Shown here piece by piece: positions 32,120 through 44,100 of a DNA stretch of 64,000 bases. Every line of letters starts with the position of its first letter. The stretch's first letter is position 1. The DNA is from Trichostrongylus colubriformis (Eukaryota; Nematoda; Chromadorea; Rhabditida; Trichostrongylidae): the NCBI GenBank assembly GCA_963978905.1, contig OZ022256.1, positions 37,744,001 through 37,808,000 on the forward strand. Reading direction: 5' to 3'. The translations under genes were made by a program, and so were the position numbers. The notes under the pieces were generated by a model. The model was given only the letters and a program-made list of their open reading frames with translations. It made no database searches and was not told the DNA's origin.

Positions 32120-35100
32120 TCACATCCTATAGAAGGTTCCGCGCTTAAACTTTGTCGCTTTGCCCACTGTTGGAGTCAGCTGTAAAGGAATAAGCCGCTT
32201 CCGAAGAGCGTACGCCGCCACAGCGCCTATGACGATCATCGACAGGTGGTACAACACAATATACTTGTAGCCTGTTGTTTCAAACAGTTTCCTGAAACTA
32301 GACATTATAAACGGAACCAAAAAACACGGAATTACATGCGTTATAGTACAAACGTGGCGAGTATCGGAACGACAAACTGCGCCATGCTACCAAAGAACGC
32401 GAAAAATCCTTGGATGGTTCCCTGAAATATTTTCTTTGTTAGTATCGTTTTCTTTCTATCTCACACATTGCTATTGCAATTATACTTCATTATTAGTTAC
32501 AGTCCCGATTGCAAATAATGATAAAGTATAATTTGCAGCAGCAGAACAGAAAAGAGTCAGGGCTTTGGTGAACAAGTGATGAAATTGGCAGAATAAAAAC
32601 TCGCGAGTACTCAGATCGATGCAGGAATCCGATTGATACGGACTCCGTCCCAGCTCGAGGTGTTTTCTTGACATCACCCTGTACTGTTGTTCCCTTAATT
32701 CTGCCCCTCTATTTTGTGCCTTCTTTCATCCCTCCCTGCCTCTGGGTTGAAGGCGCACCACGCCTGGAGGATCATCACTGGCAAGAGACGTTAAATACAC
32801 CATTACGGGTGATTTCGGCAGATAGAGCAATGGGTGTTCGACAGGGCAACAATAGAGAAAAATGGAACGAAACGGTTGAGAACCTGAGCAGGGGGACCAC
32901 AAAAACCTTCCTCTCCCGCACCTATGTACAGGGTCAAGCCTCCGTTGAGGAATCCTCAACAGGGGGGGTCGTATTTGGTCCGCCAGGAGGAGGGGGGGTC
33001 GTAATTGCTGAGGTAGGCAGTGATCAAGAGAATTTCTTACGCTGAGGGTCTAAAGTGTGAGAAGAGAAATGATAAAACTGACTAGCTGGATTTGAACCCA
33101 AAACTAATTTAACATAATCATCATGGAATCTCATGCATGGCGCGATCCACAACGAAGCCAACCAACGTCAATGACCCTTTCATTGGTTCGCTGCCACCGA
33201 TTTCACCTACAGAGACACCTCCGAAATTTATTAACTAGCCATGGAAGCGGAATCTATCCACAGTTATCACCGTGGATGAATACTCCAGAAACTATGGGAA
33301 GGAAAAGAAAAATTAGCTGATATGGACCTATTTCATATCTTACTACGATCACAAGTACGTAATATAGTGTTGGCGGCCACTATGCGGACCGGAAAAACGT
33401 TTGTATTCATTGAGAATGTGGATGAAATCCTCATGCATGGCGCATCCCACAGAAAAGCTGACCGGCGCTTCTCGCCTTCCCACTAGGCCTCCGAGAGCGA
33501 AGGATGCATACTGGAAAAATTTCAGTAACAATGAATCGATTTTTGGGAAGATTCGTGGAACGATCTCGCAAATTCGACGAAAAAAAGCTTTCCTCAACAC
33601 ACTTTTTTGAATTTTTCTTGCTTCATTTTGAAGATCTGGCATGGTTCAGGTAGTCATTCGAAAGCGCCAACCTAGTAGACTCTGCCTCACCCAAACGAAC
33701 TCATATGGTTAAGTTTGAAGGAAGTTATGGCCATTTCCGTGAAACACCCCGAAATTTTCCTCATCAAATCCTCATCACCCTTCCCTCAAAATAACTTCCT
33801 TCATTTTTAAGATCTGGCATGGTTCAGGTGGTCATTCGAAAGCGCCAACCTAGTAGACTCTGCCTCACCCAAACGAACTCATATGGTTAAGTTTGAAGAA
33901 AGTTATGGCCATTTCCGTGGAACACCCCGAAATTTTCCTCATCAAATCCTCATCAAAAAACCCATATCGAGAACTAAGCAACCATTGGGGAAAGCAAGCG
34001 GTCAGTAGATAGGCCTTAGGGAGTTATTAGGAAAACAGGTCACAGCTGCTTGAAAGATGGGCTCTAGGTAAAGTTTGAAGTGTTTTGATAATGTCGGAAT
34101 TTAGTACGGGGAAGATAACGCGCTCCAACGCGATCGCCGCGTCGCACATCGCCTGAAATGAACAATGAATTCAGTCAAATGTGTTTGATTCTTTGTGTTG
34201 TCGTTTCTATTTCGAATGTGTTTCAAGTGTTTCTATCTGCACTCCTTTCGATTCGCTCGTTTTGTTTTTTTTTTCGGACTTTTTGGTTTCTGCAGGGAGG
34301 GATTTTATTTTCTCATCGCAAAAAAGAACGGGATGGGATCTCTTTCCCTGGGGTGGGAGGGAAAGGGAGGAAGGGAGGGAATTGTGTTCTCCACCTTTCG
34401 ATCGCAAAAAGTTTTCTTGGGGTGGGAAGAAGGAAGGGAGGGTGTTTTCTTTGCCACGGAAAGCTGTTTTTTGAGAAAAACTGTGTTAACATTTAAAAAT
34501 CCTTTATTGAAATGCAACAGATTGTAGCAAAACGAAAAATAACAATAATAGACGTAAAAGAGGGGGGGTCGTATTGAGACCCCCTTTTGGGGGGGGGTCG
34601 TATTTTTTGAAAATTTTCCTCATCTGGACGCTTGACCCTGCCTATGTACCACTAACCGCTGAGAGGTGGATGCAAACGGCGAGGGACCGAACTATGCACC
34701 CGCAAATGCTGCTTTGTCCCAGCAGCAACCGCAAATAAGCTTCAGTACAACCCAGAACGCGGGCAAACATGGTCGCAGTAAAGAGTCCAACGCGCGCTTT
34801 TTCGATGCGAGAGGTCATCTATTCTGAACTTGGATGTTAGCCTACAGAGAACAATTCTTACCAGTTCTCATTTCCTCTTTACCGCTAGCTGTGCCTTTGA
34901 GAGGTGTCGCCCCGTTCCTTTAAACGCAAGGGTGGGAGAGTGTGGCGGAATGCTCCCGGCGCTTCTCTACTAGTGATGATGCTGCGCACGCACTCCTTTA
35001 ACCATAAGCGAACGCGAAATGTCCCTTCAACATCGGTCACAAGTAAAAAGCTTTGCACATCCCATAGAGAATTTAATTTGATATTGTTGCTATTCATTAA

Positions 35101-38100
35101 GGAGAACGTCGTCAGAGCCTCTTTTTCTAATGCTGAATATCGCCACTTGCTGTAACCAGTCCTTTACATGAATTGAGTTGTGAGATACCTGCTTTCGTGG
35201 TCCAAGTATCTCGGACAACAAAGTGTTGCATGGTGCTGAGATCAGTGGAAAGCACAAACCAAGAAGAATGGCTGCGTTGAATAGGTATAATGGCTTGGGA
35301 ACTCTCAAAAAGGTGTCTTCAGTTTCTCCGAAAATAAAAAGGAAAATTGGTTTGCTACTACCTTGGCGTGTTCCTGCACCAGTCGTATTCATGCGGACAA
35401 CCACCGCCGCCTGGTACCACAGTTCCATTCACTTAATCACGTTCGTAATTGAAATTACATGCTCCGTGAGGATCATCCCCTCGAAAACCGTACCAACAAA
35501 AAGCATTACTATTCGTTTTGTAGAAATTCAGTGGAAAGAGTGCATGCTGATTTAGAAAAAAGCGGGAACACTATCAGAATCTGACTTGCAGAGCTTGCAA
35601 AACTTTCGTCGATCGTTAGATGCACTGATTTTTAGCAAGTGGAACGAATAGCGAACCATGTAGTAATGCTTAAGTTACTATGTGCGTCTGTACATGCCTA
35701 CTACCTGCAGATGACCTTACCAAAATAGAGAAATCGAACAACTGGTCAATCGCTCCCCTCGTTGACGTATTCATCATTATTCAGGTAGATGCACAGCTGC
35801 GAACCTTTCCCGCTAACTCCCGGTAATCATTCCATAATTCAACTGATTCGGAAAGAGCATCAAATAAATTTTCTCGAAGTGCAAAAAGAAAAAAATCCTG
35901 ACCGCTTTTTTCTTGATGCAGGGGGCCGTCATAAAATGGCATCGGATAATGACATATGTGATAAAATAAAAATCCTGCCAGACCCAGGAAGAGGTGAATC
36001 CGTCGGTCCCTGAAAGTGCATGCAAGTCCTTTGATGACATGGTCTACAAAGTGTCTCACCATTGTCCAAATTGTGTTGATCCGATGATAAAGTAGCTGAG
36101 TGTAGATACGGCACATGAGATTGTTTGAATGATGCCATTGTACAGTACCGCCTCCTCATTCGTCCAGTCATACATGGCCATCGTTACAGGAGCAGACAAC
36201 CTTAAATTTCTCGGTGTTTCTGAACCTCAAAGTTTCTGAGATCAGTATCAGGAGCATATTCTTATCAACTTCTTACGTTATATCTATCACCCTGCTCAAA
36301 AAAAAAATACCCTGCTGAGTGAACCCTCCAGCTCCGAAATCTCCTAAGTCATGCCGAAGACGGTATTAGGCGTAACTATTCGCTCCAATATTATTCACAG
36401 TTTTCTTTTTTGGATCTCTTTCTGATTGTTTTCAGAGAAAGGGGGAGTTAACTTTCATACTCCGCAATCAGCCGATGTTCTTTCGGCTGATTGCAGAGTG
36501 TGAAAGTCGAGGTGCTAACTGTAAGTAGTGCAACCACTGAGAAAGAAATGGATAAGTCCAATGAGGAATGGAGATAGGCACAGTCCTTCCCAATCTGCCG
36601 CCCTTGCATCACAAGCCGCTGAAGAGAGATGCAGACGGCGAGAGCTCGTGCCAACCAGGTTGCTCCTTCCTCGCAGCAACTTGTTCAGAGAAACGCTGCA
36701 GCTCAAAGTGAAGCGCGATGAGATCGTGGGTCAGACCCCGAAGACGCGCTTTTTCAACGCAGGTTTTTTCTCAGATTGTCCACCCCCACTCAGCTCGATC
36801 GTCCATTCACAAAAAACCAGCATTTCCAGTTCTGCAATTCTTCGAAGTCCTTAAGGTTTATTATCCAACTTTGACTTGCATAGGAACCGGGAGGGGTTGG
36901 GAGCAAGAGAAAGATGGGAAGAAATGATCGTTTTGAAATGAACATCCGAGGTTATGAGTGATAATTGGCGAAAAAGCCTGGTTTTGAAGCGTGACGTTGT
37001 GGTGTACACTTGCATCCACCGTGCATCTCTTCGAGCTGTAACATCACCTTTCCGAGTTGCTCGCCTAGCAGGTGTCATTTGTTGTCTCGTAGAGTGTATT
37101 TTATTCATTCATTCACGATTATGTGAATTAGGTGGAACAACAAACAGCAGCACTCAAGTGGAGCAATGAAACAAGCGAAAGGGTAACAGAAACTGCCAAA
37201 ACAACCTAACGAACTGCAAGCGTTACGGTAGGTCTTACCGTGCGCCAAATTTTCCTGCTACCAGTGTCCTCAATGAACATTTTTCTCGTTTGATTGCGCT
37301 ACTGCACATCTCTTTTTGGTTCCAACTAGTCTACTTCATCCTCACCATTTGCAGGAGCGTATTACAGAGGAATTTTACTTCTCAACACAGACAAAAAAGA
37401 TATAATTAGCGAACCCTCCGCTGCTCGCCACTCCACACATCATCCACCACATAAAGAACAATAGGCAGACAGCGATACGATCAAACTTCGGAATGATTAG
37501 GAATGGATCCTCTGAAAAAAGGAGTAGTGATTGTTCTCCTCACCACTGTTCACACTGTCAGAGGCTCGCACTCATTTGGAGGCTGTAAAATTCTGTTTTG
37601 AAATATTTTCTCTGCTTCTCCCCTCACCTTTCTTTTCATCGTCGCTGATTATTCCTGCGTAATCTTCCACGAACACTGTATTGGCCAGTATTACCGATAC
37701 AATGCTGATAGCACACCTGAAAATAAGGTACATTTCCGAATAAGGTTCCATTTTGAAAACAGTGAACTCAGAAGGACTGACATGAAAAATGCGGCGGAAG
37801 TGTACATATTGAAGATGACCGGACCTATGGAAAACCCAGTACTACCCAGAGCAACGAAACAGATCTGAAAAGAACGTGCTTGAGCCTTCACTCAGCTTCT
37901 CCCAAAGGAAGTAGGTTAAGGGACACAGAAGGCTTAGTGAGGCATAGCTTAGTGAAGTGGCGGCTTTTTCTCCTTATTACTGTGACCAAACACGCATGTT
38001 AGGCGACAGAAATGGGAAGAAAATGCCTTATCTGGAAGCAACATTTTGCGTTTGCTAGAATATGGTCCATGACTGAGTCATCACCGGCAGAAGAAGTTGA

Positions 38101-41100
38101 GAAGTGTTTTCGCCACCATTTCTTCCTTTCTCGACACCTCCTCCGGCTCACTAAAAGACAGGGCAATACGCTTACTAACGCTCTGCTCCCAGCGATGAAC
38201 CATTTATAACCAATCTCTTGGCAAACCGTAATGTGCCTTTGAGCTATAATGATGCGGTGAAAGCTTGCAGACATTTCTTGCCTGAGAAATTCAAACCCTT
38301 CATAATTGGAACTAGCCATGCCATGACATTGATTCTTCGCCCCAAAAATGTCGTCTTTTCTTTCTTCTCTCCACTATTCCTACTTTAACCTTGAACGCCT
38401 TCCCTTGCAGCAACCTATGTACTTACCACACCGAACGATGAATGTCGCTGCCTTAGTCGCAGCCCTTTTTTCCACGTTTTTTTCTTGTTGTCTCTTTCGA
38501 AAAGTCCAACTAAGGCAAAAAATGAACATTGAACATGACCAGAACTGAGCGAGGTGTGATCTCCCCTTTCCGTACTAAGTCAGTAAGGCGCTAAAGGCCT
38601 TCAGTGAATGTGTGGGAAACCTATCCACACTTCAGTGAACAATATGAAACAGCTCGTAGACGCTTCCTCTAAAGCTCCCTCTGAAGACTTCCTCTGAAAC
38701 CCAGTGTCTGGCCAACATCACTTGCAAACAGCAGGCAGCAGTTTTGCAGGAAGCGCAATCGTGTGAGTGCATGTCTCCAACAACGCAGTTGCATATTGTC
38801 GCAAGTGACTGACAGTCCTAATGTTGTCTGAAAAGGCAGTAGTGACCTTCGGAGACCATGCACCCACTACGATGTCATTGTGTCATACCTTCGCTGAATC
38901 GAACAAGTATACCAAATGACAAACCTAATTTATTGCAAATGTTACACTCTTTCGAGGCTCATACCAAGCCGTTTCCCCCTTACGGTCTCTCGAAATCATT
39001 CAAGTTCTGATTACTTGTGAATAATCATTCTCTGTTTTACACACCCTTGTTACACACTATTTGTCGAAGGATATATCCTGCATTAGTGCCCCCCCCCCCC
39101 CGCCCTATCCGAGACCAAATAATACGAGATTGGATGGGTCAAAAGAACATCGACTTGGTATCGAGCTGCCTAAGTTTCTTGCCATCATTCTCATCTTCAC
39201 TTGTCTTGTCTCTTTGTAAGTGACTTCTAACCTGAATAGCAGGTCCAAGAGAAAGGCCACTAGTTAAGCCAGCTGTACCGAGCGAGACAGCCCGAATCCT
39301 ATCCTCCTTTGTGCTAGCCGTAGCGATGTAGCTTCGAAGAACCCCGAGCGTACCTATAAATATTAATAGGAAAACGTCCAGCCTCATACTTTGTCAAAGT
39401 TCCTCTTTCTGTCATAAGTCATACATAATGACACGTTAGGTTCACATCTGATCGTTCATGGTGAAAAGAGCTGCAAAAGGTCCACGGATGTGACTGGTTG
39501 TGGTGAGTTGAGCCGGTGTATTTGAGAGGTGTGGTATCAGCGAGCGGAAGCTCGACTCACCACGCAATTTTGCGCATTTAGCTGATAAATCAGGGAAACT
39601 TCGTTACCGAAATGGGTATTAGACTCACAGATTTCCCGTTTTCTTTTGCTACTAGGGTAGTTCTCAGTGCTAAAGTCCAATTCAAGCCTCGTGGACCGCA
39701 TATGGCCTATTGTAGGAGTTATCTCTGAAGATGGTTCCCCTCTCCATGAGCTGTCTCAGTTTTCGGTAGGCAGAAGACCTCTCCAAGCAGATATAGCAGA
39801 AATTATTTCAGTTCAACCTTAAATTCACCTGCTCCAAAGCCTGTGAGGAATCTTGCCGTGAGCATGAACCATTTCACATTCGGAGAAAGTAACGGAAGCA
39901 GAGCGTATGTCAAGTTTCCTGAAAGATCGTGAGAATTAGTTGCTCTAGCCTGAATTCAGGTCACCTATGATTTTTCACTGTTAGCGAACTATTCTTTTTG
40001 CCATTGAGCATTAATATATTATATACAATACAAAAGAAAAGACTACATAGTCTTGAATAGTCAAAAATGTATAGCTCTCTGAGCGCTCTCCCTAATGATG
40101 AGCGGGCACTGCACTTTTTCATATCACACTTCGCTGATGACGCTGTTGATAGTGTAGGTAATGACTTTCCACATATTCGGATAACATAAAGTTCCGTTCT
40201 GAAAATTATCGCCGCAGCCTTAGATGCGAAAAGTGTGGTGCGCATTTTGAGCTGTCACCAAAGCTTTTGCACATAACTCAGCGTCCTTACGATAAGGTCA
40301 CGTTGTTTTATATGAAAGCGAGATGTGCGTGTCGTGTGTAATGGCTGAATTTCAATCGAAGTGGGGTTGTGTGTAATGGCTGAATTTCAATCGAAGTGGG
40401 GAGCCGATGAGGCCTCACGAATTACTCACAGCAGAGGTCTTTCAGAAACTGGAGCGCTTTTTGGAAAGGGTTTTTGCGTTTATAGTGGTACTCGCATGGA
40501 ATGTATAACTGACGTTAATTTTTTTCTGAACGACCCTACGAATGAAAAGGGGAGAAGAGAAAAATATCCGAAACAGCGATTTTACCGCATTTCGTGTGTC
40601 GCGTATTCCTTGCTGCGCTGAGTACTTGTTTTCAGACGGGCTCTGCAGTTTCATGTGGAAAAGAGCAAAATAGGTGCAATCGAGGTACATAAGAGTTTCA
40701 TAAGAGTCAAACTCACAAACTCAAATTTCGACTGTAACTTCGAGATAGTATTAGGTTGTTGCAAAAATAATTTCGGTTTCAAGGTAAGTATAAATAAGTA
40801 GATTTTTTACACTGAACTATTCCATCCCAAGGAACGCCAGGCATACTATTTGGTGGGCTTTTTCTGCTCTTTCAGAAACTTCTATGAATGTCGCTCTAAC
40901 AAGGGAAGGACCCCAGGTCGAAGTGGCCATTCGGAATGAGATGCATATTGTCCGATCTCTTTTCGGACGCTGATCTCGAATCTGCATTCCAAATTTGCAA
41001 AACGATTCTCTGAGCGGAGTTATGGAGGTTTTTTTGAATGAACGGTTCATCAGCATGGCCGTTGCTGAGCAGTCAACGGCCTCAGCGGCTCAGTGGTAGT

Positions 41101-44100
41101 GCTCCGGATCTGCAGGAGAAGGGCCGAGGGTTTGCTCCCCGCCAGTGCGGGTTTTTTTTTGCATTTTGTGTTTCATTGTCAGTAAGTGCTTTTCTTCCAC
41201 TTCTGGACGTTTCCTTGGACTGGTACCTATCACACCTATCATTTACTCTGCTACTTTATTTATAACTGCTAACATTACTCACAAGGGAAGGATAACAAGT
41301 CGAAGAGAATCCCGTACCACACGAAATAGGCGTTTTTGCGTGAAAAGATTATGATTCGTGCACAGGGGGTCGAATTACCCCTCTGTGAAAATTTTCAGCC
41401 AAATCTAGTTTTTGGTCCAACTTCGGAAAATTGGTGATGGCCAGGTTATAAAGTGGTAGATTTTGAATTTTCTTCTTCAGAAAACCCTGCAACCTGAACA
41501 AGATAGCCTACACATACCTTTTCCACTTGCCCATCGCACTAAATGTACGAAACAAGCGTCAATCAGGAGCATTTCCTAGGCAAGGGTCAACGACTTCTCC
41601 TTTGTTCAATGGGCTGCCACCCTGGGCCCGTGAATTTTTCCGAATTTGGTCAAATTCTCGAATTGGCTAAAAACTTGTCTTCTGAGGTAATTTGACTCCC
41701 TGAACACGAAAATCTCCCTGGTTTTGCGCAAGAAGGTCTGGCTCGCGTGCTATGGGCTTCCAAACCTACGATAATAGTATTGTTTTTTCAAAAAAACCTC
41801 CATAACTCCGCTCAGAGAATCGTTTTGCAAATTTCAAATACAGATTCGAGATCAGCGTCCGGAAATACGTCGGATCATATGTATCCCATTCCGAAAGGCC
41901 ACTTCGACCTGTGGTCCTTCCCTTTTAAGTTTTCCAGCCGGCCTTTTCCAGGGCTGCGTATAATCATGAACCGACGCGACTATCGAGTCATCATGTTTTA
42001 TGAGTTTAAATTGGAACACTCCGCAGCGGAGGCAGCTCGTAATCTCAGCAGTGTTTTTGGGACGAGTTGTCCTTGCGAACGAACAGTGGAGCTCTGGTCT
42101 GAAAAATTTGCTTCTGACGATTTTGATCTCGAAGAGAAGTCGGGTCGCGGCCGCAGGTCATCGCTTAATGATCAAGATTTAAGGAGAGCCGTCGAAGCAA
42201 ATCCGGAGACGAATACTCGTACGTTAGCAGAAGACCTAAGCGTACATTACTCTACAGTGGCCAGACATTTGCTGACAATCGGCAAGGTGAAGAAGATGTC
42301 GAAGTGGGTGCCTCATGACCTGCGATGAGCAGCGTCTGGCACGTTTCGACACCTGCTCTAATCTCCTAGTTCGCCATAAAAATGAGCCATATGTAAACCG
42401 TATTATAACTGGAGATGAAAAATGGTTCTTTATGATAACAGGAAGCGGGGATTAGTCTGGGTAGATAAGGATGCTCCTCCAAAAACTTTTCCTAAACCCG
42501 ACCACCCTAAAAAGGTTGTGATTACTGTGTGGTGGTGTTGTAAAGGTGTAATCCATTACAGTTTCTTGCAACCTGGTCAGCCAGTCACAGCAGAGTCTTA
42601 CTGTTGTGATCTGGAGCAAATGTATAGAAAGTTGCAAAAATTGTGGCCGGCGGTGTTGAATAGAGGAGGGCCGATCCTGTTGCAGGACAACGCAAGGCCA
42701 CACACCTCACAAATCACTCGGCAAAAATTGACCCACTTGGGTATAGAAGTTCTCCCTCACCCAGCGTATTCCCCCGACATTTCCCCAACAGACTATCACT
42801 TTTTTCGAGCCCTCAATTCTCATCTGCGTCAGAAACAATTTACTAATTTAGACGATGTTGAATTTGCCTTCCTTGACTTCGTTGATTCTCGTGATAGTAG
42901 TTTTTATAGTGAAGGCTTAGATTTATTGCCTGTTCGTTGGCAAAAGTGTGTAGATTCTGACGGTTTTTACTTCGATTAATAAACTTGTGTTTAAGCTGAG
43001 TTATAGCAGTTTGGAGTATGCGGTCTATTTCCGAAATTAATTTTGCAACAACCAAATATATTTGGCCGTAGGTAGAAGGTCCCCTTTTTATTTGTAAAAG
43101 TGAATTATCAACAAATTTGATGAGAATTAATGGAAATGAGAAGTGTGTAATTAATAATGTCAGTGAAAATCCATGGAATCTACTAACCATGACCGCAAGT
43201 GCCTACCACTGTTAGTTCACCTATCAAACATCAAACAAGAAAAATAGTCAAGTCTACCCGACATTAACACCAATTTTTTCTTCTGTGAACGTGCAACTGA
43301 AGGTTCACCAATGTCCAGCACAAGATTTCGAGTTCGAGACAAGATCGTGATTAGACTAAAAGTGTCTTTAAAAGTATCTTTTCGGGGAGTTCTTCGACCC
43401 CCTCCCCCCTTCCCCCCTCCTGAATGAGAATATCCCATTCGTTTAGCCTGGAAGCCTGTGTGCTAAATGCTAGCAGGCCCAAAAAATTAGACCGTCACAT
43501 CCGCCGAAAAACAATACTAGGAAGTAGGCTGACATCTCAAAAGTGTTTATTGAACTCAGTTTTTACATTCCAATTTTTACGAACTCAGAAAATGAAAATC
43601 TAAGCTATGCAGAAATTCGTCTTCAGTGAGGATCGAAGCATTAACCTCCTTTTTTGGCATACCAAGGGAACAGTGAAGGTCAGGTATATGTTTCATGCAC
43701 GTATATGATGCAAAAACGCACCATGTCCTAAAGGACATGGTGCGTTTCAAAAAGCGCACCATGTCCTGAAGGACATTTCCCTTACGAAGACAGGCGCGAG
43801 GCATCTCACTGCACTACCCGCGTCAACTCCTCCTGCATTGACCTTTCATGCATTGTTGAAGAACTTTACCAAACTGCTTCAATGTGCTTGCATATGGAAG
43901 GGACACCAAAAGCTCTTGCCTATTATGTCTGAGGAAGCCTCATTTGCAAGAAGACAGGAAAGAGTGATCATACTCGGAAAATATTCTTACCAAGAGCACA
44001 AATACTGAAACCAAAGGTGATCGGTGACGTCGTCGACAATGTCATCTGATTCCAATGCCCAAATAAGGGATTAGCCTGAAAGAACAAAGTGGGAACATCA

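Larger units (their letters stand above)
32929..34640 (-). mobile_element. Non-autonomous hAT-type element, 1712 bp, in gene B intron
   Basis: Inverted ends CAGGGTCAAGC at 32929 and complement ending 34640 lie between exact 8-bp duplications. Subterminal GAGGAAT (left) and GAGGAAAATTTTC (right, reversed) and two G-tract motifs at each side (32965-32975, 32993-33002, 34561-34570, 34590-34600) match the element at 8594 read in reverse. No transposase is present, so it would have moved with a related element's enzyme. It sits in the 2.77-kb intron between exons 35189-35303 and 32336-32421. Confidence 0.93.
40751..43056 (+). mobile_element. Mariner element (cecropia-like) in gene B intron, interrupted by a fold-back element
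   Basis: Left end TTAGGTTGTTGCAAAAATAA and its complement ending at 43056 (one mismatch near the tip) are flanked by TA (40749-40750, 43057-43058). Without the 1.02-kb insertion at 40901-41924 it is about 1.28 kb, the normal size of a mariner. It carries a nearly complete transposase in the plus direction, opposite to gene B. Confidence 0.93.

Noticed and set aside
34158..34527. Overlapping ORFs of 97-112 codons in three frames
   Set aside because: Low-complexity GGGAGG-rich DNA inside the hAT-type element keeps several frames open.
35781..36116. Single 111-codon exon for gene B
   Set aside because: A 50-bp GT-AG intron (36010-36059) splits it; splicing gives the better reading FGQWDRRIHL, so the frame across the intron is accidental.
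41077..41161. Functional tRNA gene
   Set aside because: The anticodon arm is not canonical and the acceptor stem does not pair well; kept only as tRNA-like.
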